In this document: in pieces, positions 7,022-13,674 of the stretch
How the letters are laid out: the number at the start of each line of letters is the position of its first letter
How positions within the stretch are numbered: position 1 is the first letter of the stretch
Assembly: GCA_947462515.1 (NCBI GenBank)
Contig: CANHPJ010000011.1
Span: 1-15,236, forward strand
DNA length: 15,236 nt
Source: Bacteroidota bacterium
GTDB lineage: Bacteria; Bacteroidota; Bacteroidia; JACCXN01
Direction: 5' to 3'
Position numbers and translations under genes: made by a program
Notes under the pieces: model-generated
What the model saw: only the letters and a program-made list of their open reading frames with translations
What the model was told of the DNA's origin: nothing
The model's database searches: none

Positions 7022-7844
7022 ACTTTTCGGGAATAGTAAAAGGTAATACTTGAGGTTCGTTCAGAATTATTTTGGAATAATTAATGCTTATCGAAGCAGC
7101 CTGTTCTCCTTTAAGATTAAACAATATTTCCATTGGGAACAGTTGTCCATTTATGGAATCAAATTTGGAATAAGTAGCTTCCAGCTCCCTCTTTTCGCTA
7201 AAGTCATTAAAACGAAACCTAGAAATTTTAAAACTATTGGGATCCACCCAGATGCTCTGTGCTTCTAGGTTAAGGGAATCATTTCGCTGTATGGTTCTGC
7301 GTAATTTCCGTTTTCTTATATTACTCAATAAATACTGACCATCATCAACGGCAGATTTAAATGCATCTTGCTCAAATTGGGTATAGTTAATTCCAAATAA
7401 AAGCGCCTGTATCATTTCAAAATCTGCATCAACATTAAACATCTGATTTACAAACTTAAAATCACCGGAAAAATAGGTGGAATTCAATCTGTTCAACAAA
7501 AATACCGAATCCCTTGTAATTTTAACGCGAGCCGCCTCAATACCCAATGCAGGAATGATAGACATCCAGATTACACTATCCCTTTTGGCTTTTATATTCG
7601 CTTTTACACTGAATTTCTTTCCATTGAGGTCAATCTCCGAGGAATATTTAGCTGATACCCATTCAAATTTCAAATCCTTAGCACGAAGCTGATCAAATAA
7701 ATAACTGGTATTTTTATCGAAAATTAATACTTTATTTTTTTTTACCTTCTCTGATGGCTTGCAGGAAAACATAGCCAAGGAAGTCAGCACCAGAAGAAAG
7801 CTAAAACGAGTATAAAATTTTATTATTTTTAAACAGGTACTCAT
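7005..7844 (-). CDS. DUF4292-type lipoprotein
   Basis: The 279-residue product has a hydrophobic signal and a lipobox-like MFSC with Cys28 as the lipidated residue. The mature part is rich in alternating strands, for example KFSVKANIKAKRDSVIWMSI, then GIEAARVKITRDSVFLLNR and a C-terminal LPFTIPEKYEQI. This is the pattern of the Bacteroidota family DUF4292. Its strand-rich, single-domain form recalls LolA/LolB, which carry lipoproteins across the periplasm, but that is a fold-level inference and the role is not established. The gene starts 9 bases after the TPR gene and its end overlaps the EnvC-like gene by 17 bases. This strongly suggests joint expression and perhaps a shared envelope function. 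Confidence 0.85.
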   Translation of the reverse strand: MSTCLKIIKFYTRFSFLLVLTSLAMFSCKPSEKVKKNKVLIFDKNTSYLFDQLRAKDLKFEWVSAKYSSEIDLNGKKFSVKANIKAKRDSVIWMSIIPALGIEAARVKITRDSVFLLNRLNSTYFSGDFKFVNQMFNVDADFEMIQALLFGINYTQFEQDAFKSAVDDGQYLLSNIRKRKLRRTIQRNDSLNLEAQSIWVDPNSFKISRFRFNDFSEKRELEATYSKFDSINGQLFPMEILFNLKGEQAASISINYSKIILNEPQVLPFTIPEKYEQIY

Positions 7845-7853
7845 GGTAAACTA

Positions 7854-9623
7854 TTACTCTGTAAGATTCTTTTCCAATATTTTTTTATCAAGAAGATCGG
7901 ATCCCTTGCCTGTTTCTTTGGCTTTTTTCCAATATTCAAGGGCTTTGTCTTTTTCATTTAATTGAAAAAGGGCATCACCATAATGCTCAATGACTGTTGC
8001 GCTGGTATTACCCCCGTTTTGTAATGCTTGCTCCAGCATTTTCTTGGCAACATCATACTTTCCCATTTTATATAAAACCCACGCATAGGTATCTTGAAGA
8101 TTTGAGTTATTTGGTGCCAGTTCATTAGAGCGTTTTGACATTTGTTCGGCTTTCTCGAACTTTTCGCCTCTAAGCGCCAAATAATAGCTGTAGTTATTTA
8201 AAACCAAAATATTATCAGGCTCCAGCTTAAGCGATTTGTCATAATTCATATCCGACTTTTCGTTTTGCTTAAGCTTATGATAAGCGTCTCCTAAATTTGC
8301 ATGAAACTGAGATGACAAAACATTATTGTCGACAACAAGATTGACACCTGCTTCAAAACTTTCGATGCTTTTTTCAAGGTTATTAAGCTGCAGGTTAGCA
8401 ACCCCGTTGTATAAATATAAAAATGGCTGGGTAGGAAAAAGCTCCAGTACTGCTTCACTCTCCTTTTCCATAGATTCATAATCTTCCAGTTCAGCATCCA
8501 GAACTAATATTTGATTCCAGATGGCGAACTTATCTTTTTCAAGTTTAACGGCACTTCTAAACCGCTCGCGTGCTTCCTTAATTTTTTTATCCCGATATAA
8601 AAAATCTCCGTAAATTGAAAAGGCTTTGGCTTCTGTTGGGTTTGTTTTTACCAATGCATCCAAAAGAATATAAGCTTGTTTCCTAAGGCTGGTATCCGTT
8701 TCGGTTAAAACATAGTAATTCAACAAGATTTTAACTTTGTTATCTATTTCCAGAGATTGATTTAGAAAAGCTTTTTCTAAATACTGAAATGATTTCTCAT
8801 TATCACCTTGCTTTTTATAATATTCAGAAAGCGAGAGCAGCACAAATGCATTATCAGGTTCTAATTTTAGAATTTTATCAAACAAATCAATGGCTTTTTC
8901 CATATTGTTTGTCTGCTGATAAATTTCAGCGAGCATACCGAGATATCTTGCCTCTGATGGAAACAAACTGATTAACTTTTGTATTTCTTCAATGGCTTTA
9001 TCTGTTTTTTTTATTGCTAGATATAATTTTTGTTTCTGAACAATAACCTCATCATTAATACCAAACTGCTCTTCCATTTTATCATATACCCGAATAGCCT
9101 CTGTAACATTATTGACATTTAAATACGCATTGGCCAATTCATAATAATATTCGATTTTAGAAGGATTCTCCCTGATCAAATCATCATATATTTTAATGAC
9201 CTTATCAGACTGCCCATTTTTTTTCAACAAATCGGCATAAAGCAATTTATACCAAACATTACCCGGATCTATTCTAACAGCTTCTCTAGCAAAATTAAGC
9301 GCTTTATCACCTTTACCCAGATAATCATAAATGCTTGCAAGTTCAAAAAATGGATCGGCTTGTTTTGGATTTATTTTTATACACTGAATATAAAGTTCAG
9401 ATGCCATTTCATAATTGCCCAATATTTTTTCTTTAGAGGCATCGTGAAAAGTATGTTTAAATTTCAATTCTTCTTTTTCAGGGAGGGCATTTTTATCTTG
9501 ATTCGGATTTGAAGAAACATCTTTAGATGTTTTGCAGCCAATAAAAATGAATAAAAACAACAGCACGAAGGCTGTTGTTTTAAAGAAAAGAATGTAGAAA
9601 TGTTTTATTTGATTATTATTCAT
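7854..9623 (-). CDS. TPR-repeat lipoprotein
   Basis: The 589-residue product has an N-terminal hydrophobic helix ending in FIGC, a good lipobox with Cys30. The rest, from about residue 55 to 575, is a nearly continuous array of about a dozen or more tetratricopeptide repeats. Clear examples are the unit containing FELASIYDYLGKGDKAL followed by IDPGN, and the one with LSLSEYYKKQGDNEKSF. No catalytic domain is visible. TPR arrays bind partner proteins, so this is probably a membrane-anchored scaffold facing the periplasm, or exposed if it is sorted to the outer membrane. It lies 23 bases after the nucleotidyltransferase gene and 9 before the DUF4292 gene. Partners cannot be named from sequence; its two downstream neighbours are the first candidates. 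Confidence 0.9.
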   Translation of the reverse strand: MNNNQIKHFYILFFKTTAFVLLFLFIFIGCKTSKDVSSNPNQDKNALPEKEELKFKHTFHDASKEKILGNYEMASELYIQCIKINPKQADPFFELASIYDYLGKGDKALNFAREAVRIDPGNVWYKLLYADLLKKNGQSDKVIKIYDDLIRENPSKIEYYYELANAYLNVNNVTEAIRVYDKMEEQFGINDEVIVQKQKLYLAIKKTDKAIEEIQKLISLFPSEARYLGMLAEIYQQTNNMEKAIDLFDKILKLEPDNAFVLLSLSEYYKKQGDNEKSFQYLEKAFLNQSLEIDNKVKILLNYYVLTETDTSLRKQAYILLDALVKTNPTEAKAFSIYGDFLYRDKKIKEARERFRSAVKLEKDKFAIWNQILVLDAELEDYESMEKESEAVLELFPTQPFLYLYNGVANLQLNNLEKSIESFEAGVNLVVDNNVLSSQFHANLGDAYHKLKQNEKSDMNYDKSLKLEPDNILVLNNYSYYLALRGEKFEKAEQMSKRSNELAPNNSNLQDTYAWVLYKMGKYDVAKKMLEQALQNGGNTSATVIEHYGDALFQLNEKDKALEYWKKAKETGKGSDLLDKKILEKNLTE

Positions 9624-9631
9624 TTAAAGGA

Positions 9632-9642
9632 TTGCCAGGCAA
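9632..9642. repeat. Short perfect dyad TTGCC-A-GGCAA
   Basis: An 11-base perfect inverted repeat fills half of the 23-base gap between the nucleotidyltransferase stop and the TPR start. As RNA only a 4-bp stem could form; as DNA it could bind a small dimeric regulator. It may be chance. Confidence 0.3.
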
Positions 9643-9646
9643 CAAT

Positions 9647-10651
9647 TTATATAATTACATTATAGTCACCTATACTCAACTCGTCTGCTTTACCCCTGTA
9701 CTCAACGTGGTTCCCCACCATGGTATTGGTTATGTTTGCAGATTCTATTTTGGTATTGGTTTGTATTATACTATTTTTAATGATGCTGTTTTCAACCGTT
9801 GAATTGTTACCTATTGAAACGTGAGGGCCAACAACGGAATTTACCAACTTTACATTATCGCCAATAAAACAAGGCTCATTGATGATAGAGTTAATATTTA
9901 CAACAGAACTCGACACCAAATTGTTTGCTTTATTAAACTCCAGAACGCGCTGATTAGTATAAACCGTGGCATTTTTATTTCCGCAATCCAACCATTCGCT
10001 TACTTTACCGGGTGTAAACTTGGTACCCTTACTTTTCATATTTTCGAGGGCGTTGGTAAGTTGATATTCTCCTTTTTCCTTAATATCATTATCCAAGAGA
10101 TACTGAAGTTCACTTTTCAAATAGGCACCATCCTTAAAATAATAGATACCGATAATAGCAAGGTCTGAAACAAATGTCTCGGGCTTTTCAACAAAATCGG
10201 TGATAACATTATCGCTATTGAGTTTAACCACTCCAAATGCCTTAGGATCTTCCACTTGCTGAACCCAAATAATTCCTTCTTGCGAATGATCCAGTTTAAA
10301 ATCTGCCTTAAAAAGAGTATCAGCAAAAGCAACTATTGTTTTTCCATCGATAACATCACCCGCACACATAATTGCATGGGCAGTACCAAGTGCTTCTTCC
10401 TGATAAAATATGGAACCTTTTGCTCCTATGCTTTGTGCAATTGAAATCAGATTTTTTTCTACTTCAGCACCAAATGAAGAACCGATTATAAAGGCTACTT
10501 CTTCTATTGATTCATTGGCAACTGTTGCAATATCTTCTACTAAACGCTGAACGATAGGTTTACCGGCAATAGGTATTAACGGCTTAGGAACTGTTAATGT
10601 ATGAGGGCGCATTCTTTTGCCCATTCCTGCCATTGGAACAATAATTTTCAT
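9647..10651 (-). CDS. Sugar-1-phosphate nucleotidyltransferase with left-handed beta-helix
   Basis: The 334-residue product joins a nucleotidyltransferase domain (about 1-230) to a hexapeptide-repeat beta-helix (about 245-330). The N-terminus has the signature GMGKRMRPHT (9-18) and the Lys of VPKP (Lys23). EEALGTAHA (85-93) forms part of the nucleotide pocket, and Asp111 in FADTLF is the likely metal ligand. The helix shows the I/V-G-N spacing of isoleucine patches, for example CFIGDNVKLVNSVVG. It should couple a sugar-1-phosphate to an NTP. LGTAHA is nearest to GlmU-type enzymes, but the short helix without an evident acetyltransferase site argues against GlmU itself. UDP-, dTDP- or GDP-sugar products all remain possible. 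It lies between dut and the TPR gene in an operon that also holds a glycan flippase. Confidence 0.85.
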   Translation of the reverse strand: MKIIVPMAGMGKRMRPHTLTVPKPLIPIAGKPIVQRLVEDIATVANESIEEVAFIIGSSFGAEVEKNLISIAQSIGAKGSIFYQEEALGTAHAIMCAGDVIDGKTIVAFADTLFKADFKLDHSQEGIIWVQQVEDPKAFGVVKLNSDNVITDFVEKPETFVSDLAIIGIYYFKDGAYLKSELQYLLDNDIKEKGEYQLTNALENMKSKGTKFTPGKVSEWLDCGNKNATVYTNQRVLEFNKANNLVSSSVVNINSIINEPCFIGDNVKLVNSVVGPHVSIGNNSTVENSIIKNSIIQTNTKIESANITNTMVGNHVEYRGKADELSIGDYNVII

Positions 10652-10688
10652 GACTTGACTATTTTTTTATTATTTTAAGATTAATGAT

Positions 10689-11123
10689 TTAATGAGTACC
10701 GGTATGCCCGAAACCTCCTGAACCACGCTGAGTGTCCAATAACTGTTCCGTATTTTTCCATTCTATCCTTTCATGGGCTGCAACAACCATTTGAGCTACC
10801 CGCTCACCATCATTTATTTGAAAAACATCATTTGAGAGGTTAATAAGTAAAACCTTGATCTCTCCTCTGTAATCTGCGTCAATAGTACCGGGAGAATTCA
10901 ACACGGTAAGACCATTTTTAAAAGCTAATCCGCTTCTGGGTCTTATCTGTGCCTCATAACCAATTGGCAACTCTATAAACAATCCAGTCGGTATCAAAAT
11001 TCTCTCCAGAGGCTTCAATGCCATGGGCATTTCCAAATTAGCTCTTAAATCCATTCCGGCAGATGCCAAAGTAGCATATTCAGGAAGGGCATGTTTTGAT
11101 TTATTTATAATATTTACTAACAT
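10689..11123 (-). CDS. dut: dUTP diphosphatase (dUTPase)
   Basis: The 144-residue product has all five motifs of trimeric dUTPase: AGMDLRA (22-28), RPRSGLA (61-67), GTIDADYRGE (79-88) with catalytic Asp82, GERVAQ (106-111) and the C-terminal arm RGSGGFGHTG (133-142). It hydrolyses dUTP to dUMP and pyrophosphate, which keeps uracil out of DNA and feeds dTMP synthesis. Length and motifs are normal. It lies 43 bases after the flippase gene and 37 before the nucleotidyltransferase gene. Its presence in an envelope operon probably reflects shared growth-linked expression. Confidence 0.97.
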   Translation of the reverse strand: MLVNIINKSKHALPEYATLASAGMDLRANLEMPMALKPLERILIPTGLFIELPIGYEAQIRPRSGLAFKNGLTVLNSPGTIDADYRGEIKVLLINLSNDVFQINDGERVAQMVVAAHERIEWKNTEQLLDTQRGSGGFGHTGTH

Positions 11124-11166
11124 AAAAAAACTGAAATATATGCTTGAAAAAACCCAAATTAACAGG

Positions 11167-12645
11167 CTAAGTTATCGATTTTTTTGGTCTTTCTAAAAAA
11201 TAAACAACACCAATAAAAAACATTAAAACAATGAAATTAAAAAGGTAAAGCAACATTTTATTTTCAGGCTTAATAAATAAACTAATGAAATACAAGCATG
11301 TAGCACCTAAAATATATCCAAGTCCTCTTTTTAAGTCATAATTGATAGGGTAAAACTTTTGCCCCAATACATAGGATGCAACAGTCATTGATACATAACA
11401 GATCAGCGTTGCAAAAGCAGATGCAACATATCCGAAATAAGGAATAAAAATATAATTTATCACTATGGTTAAAATTGCTCCAAATATGGCAATGGCAGCT
11501 CCATAGATAGTTTTATTGATAAACTTATACCAAATGGATTGGTTGTAATAAATACCCAGAAAAACATTTGCCATAAGCAGCAAAGGCACTATTTGTAAAC
11601 CCTCCCAATAGGATTTATTTGGAATAAAATATTTTATTAAGTCGATATAGAGCATTACTCCCAGAAAAATGAAGGAGCAAACAATAATGAAGTAATTCAT
11701 CACTTTTACATAAATCTCCTTGGAGTTCGATTCGTTTTTTTGAGCGAAGAAAAATGGTTCGGCAGCATAACGAAAAGCCTGTATGAATAATGTTATTATG
11801 ATAGAAACCTTGTAACATGCGCCATAAATCCCAATCTGAGTCATGGTGGCTACTTCGCCCAATTCATCAAACAACATGCGCTTAAGCATAATGCGATCGA
11901 TAGTTTCGTTAACAATGCCCGCCAAGCCGGCAAGCAAAAGTGGCCAACCAAAACCAAGCATCTTAATTAACATTGGTCTCTCAAATCCTTTTCGACCATT
12001 CCATAGTTCCGGGAGCATTAGCCCGAACTTAACAACACTTGCTATAAGGTTTGAAATAAAAACATAACCAACTCCAATGTGTGGATTATAGAAAGTGTCA
12101 ATTAACCAATTGGTATCTCCCGATTGAAAATGTGGCATACAATATCCCAGAAAGAAAACATTGAGAACAATATTCACCAGAACATTTGACATATTTATGA
12201 ATGCAAAGCGCTTGGCCTTTCCCTCCGATCTCAACTTTGCTAGGGGTATAGACCCGAAAGCATCAAGACCAACGATAATTGCGAACCATATAACATATTC
12301 GTTATGATTTGGATAACGCAACCAATCGGCTATTTGCTGAGAAAAAATTATTGCTGCAGATATGAAAACTGTAGTGGAAACAAAGAGAGAAAAAACAGCG
12401 GAAGAAAATACCGATTTATTATTCTCTTGATCTTTGTTGATAAAACGAAAAAAGGAAGTTTCGAGACCGTAGGTCAGTAATACAACCAAAAAAGCCACGT
12501 AGGAATACATTTCAGTAATTATCCCAAACTGATGGGGAATAAAAACAGCTGTATGAAGCGGCACTAACAGGTAATTGAGAAACCTACCCAGTATGCTACT
12601 CAACCCATATATTGCTGTTTGACTTACAAGTTTTTTAAGTGACAT
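11167..12645 (-). CDS. Wzx-like oligosaccharide flippase (MOP superfamily)
   Basis: The 492-residue product is a polytopic membrane protein with about 12-14 predicted helices. It begins SLKKLVSQTAIYGLSSILGRFLNYLLVPL, an N-terminus typical of the polysaccharide-export branch of the MOP/MATE superfamily. Two halves of similar layout meet near a loop with charged residues (about 255-275), followed by FRYAAEPFFFA, which I recall in Bacteroidota members of this group. It should flip a lipid-linked saccharide across the inner membrane. The substrate could be an O-antigen or capsule unit. Because no glycosyltransferase or polymerase gene is near and the neighbours serve cell-wall growth, a lipid II role like MurJ is also conceivable, with low confidence. 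It is the first gene of the minus-strand block; no clear promoter of its own is seen. Confidence 0.88.
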   Translation of the reverse strand: MSLKKLVSQTAIYGLSSILGRFLNYLLVPLHTAVFIPHQFGIITEMYSYVAFLVVLLTYGLETSFFRFINKDQENNKSVFSSAVFSLFVSTTVFISAAIIFSQQIADWLRYPNHNEYVIWFAIIVGLDAFGSIPLAKLRSEGKAKRFAFINMSNVLVNIVLNVFFLGYCMPHFQSGDTNWLIDTFYNPHIGVGYVFISNLIASVVKFGLMLPELWNGRKGFERPMLIKMLGFGWPLLLAGLAGIVNETIDRIMLKRMLFDELGEVATMTQIGIYGACYKVSIIITLFIQAFRYAAEPFFFAQKNESNSKEIYVKVMNYFIIVCSFIFLGVMLYIDLIKYFIPNKSYWEGLQIVPLLLMANVFLGIYYNQSIWYKFINKTIYGAAIAIFGAILTIVINYIFIPYFGYVASAFATLICYVSMTVASYVLGQKFYPINYDLKRGLGYILGATCLYFISLFIKPENKMLLYLFNFIVLMFFIGVVYFLERPKKSIT

Positions 12646-12685
12646 CGAACTGCGTTTCTGGGTTATGAATTAAATACAAATCCTT

Positions 12686-12732
12686 GTTTTTGAAAAAAAG
12701 CAAGATAGAATGAATTGCTTTTTTTCAAAAAC
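12686..12732 (-). terminator. Terminator-like hairpin between the enoyl-CoA hydratase and flippase genes
   Basis: An 18-bp perfect stem pairs 12686-12703 with 12715-12732 around an 11-base loop. The stem has a GCAA/TTGC core and long A and T runs. On the minus strand it lies 37 bases past the hydratase stop and 40 bases before the flippase ATG. The U-rich arm could act as the terminator tail, although no separate U-run follows the stem, so it may be an attenuator or partial terminator. It overlaps a second inverted repeat at 12709-12740. Confidence 0.6.
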
Positions 12733-12740
12733 AATTCATT
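12709..12740. repeat. Second inverted repeat overlapping the hairpin
   Basis: AATGAATTG (12709-12717) is complementary to CAATTCATT (12732-12740), with a 14-base loop. Its arms share bases with the larger hairpin at 12686-12732, so the two stems cannot both form fully. In minus-strand transcription this smaller hairpin would emerge first. Confidence 0.5.
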
Positions 12741-12768
12741 TATAGAAACCACAAAAGTTAAAAAACGA

Positions 12769-13551
12769 CTAATTGCCATTGAAGTTGGCTTTTCTTTTTT
12801 CAAGAAATGCAGCTGTACCTTCTTTAAAATCATCGGTTCCAAAACAGTTACCAAATTCAGCAATCTCCACTTCAAAACCGTTCACCCCATCTATAAAACG
12901 TGCATTGATCGCTTTAATGGCACTAGAAATTGCTGCCGGCGACTTAGTAATGATTTTAGAAGCTATCTCTTCGCATTTTTCAAGCAATTGCTCAATGGCT
13001 ACAACGTGATTAACAAGCCCGTGCACTAGAGCTTCTGATGCCGTAATCATATCGGCAGTCATGATCATCTCCATAGCCTTGCCTTTTCCAACAAGCTGAG
13101 GTAAGCGCTGCGTTCCTCCATAACCGGGTATTACCCCCAAAGAAACCTCGGGCAAGCCCATCTTGGCATTTTCTGACGCAACACGTATGTGGCAAGACAT
13201 AGCCAATTCCAAACCACCGCCAAGTGCAAAACCATTGACAGCCGCAATCACGGGTGTTTTTAAGTTCTCTATTAAATCGAAAAGTTTTTTTTGACCTTCG
13301 GCACTCAACTCTTTTCCTTGGGATATTGAAAAATTAGAAAATTCAGAGATGTCAGCACCGGCAACAAATGCTTTTGTGCCGCTTCCAGTAAGAATGATCA
13401 CCTTAATGGATTTATCAGCCTCTGCACTTTTAAATGCCAAGCTCAATTCATTTATTGTTTCTTTATTAAGTGCGTTTAATTTATCAGGTCTATTGATAGT
13501 GATTATTCCTAAACCGTTTTTGTTTTCAAAAAGAATATTATTGTAATTCAT
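12769..13551 (-). CDS. Enoyl-CoA hydratase (crotonase family)
   Basis: The 260-residue product is a full-length crotonase, which adds water to trans-2-enoyl-CoA in fatty-acid or amino-acid breakdown. FVAGADI and the GGGLE region form the oxyanion hole for the thioester. The two catalytic glutamates are Glu115 (GGGLELAMS) and Glu135 (LPEVSLG); their spacing of 20 equals that of Glu144 and Glu164 in the rat enzyme. GYGGTQRLPQ and the C-terminal AFLEKRKANF complete the hydratase signature, so isomerase-only or inactive forms are less likely. A longer frame begins at TTG (13560), but I chose the ATG at 13551 as the normal start. No other beta-oxidation gene is adjacent, so chain-length preference is unknown. 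It has its own -7 element and a hairpin downstream. Confidence 0.93.
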   Translation of the reverse strand: MNYNNILFENKNGLGIITINRPDKLNALNKETINELSLAFKSAEADKSIKVIILTGSGTKAFVAGADISEFSNFSISQGKELSAEGQKKLFDLIENLKTPVIAAVNGFALGGGLELAMSCHIRVASENAKMGLPEVSLGVIPGYGGTQRLPQLVGKGKAMEMIMTADMITASEALVHGLVNHVVAIEQLLEKCEEIASKIITKSPAAISSAIKAINARFIDGVNGFEVEIAEFGNCFGTDDFKEGTAAFLEKRKANFNGN

Positions 13552-13604
13552 TGTTTTCAAATTTATTATTTTAACCTAATTATGAAGCTTTTTTGTATAA
13601 TCTC

Positions 13605-13612
13605 CAAAGATA
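13605..13612 (-). promoter_or_regulatory. -7 promoter element of the enoyl-CoA hydratase gene
   Basis: The minus strand reads TATCTTTG, identical to the element before gltX and a full match to TAnnTTTG. It lies 53 bases before the ATG, predicting a leader of about 47 bases. TTG triplets occur upstream, but at 12 or 15 bases rather than 19, so the -33 box is weak. Confidence 0.5.
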
Positions 13613-13674
13613 AAATTAATGATTCAACAAAAAGGATCAACTTAAAAATAAATTAAGATTTAGCTCCTTCTGTT

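Noticed and set aside
11615..12067. Open frames on both strands inside the flippase gene
   Set aside because: They are shadows of a long, well-supported membrane protein frame and show no domain, start signal or lipobox.
13552..13560. TTG start giving the enoyl-CoA hydratase three extra residues
   Set aside because: An ATG lies three codons downstream and fits the family N-terminus; a TTG start has no support here.
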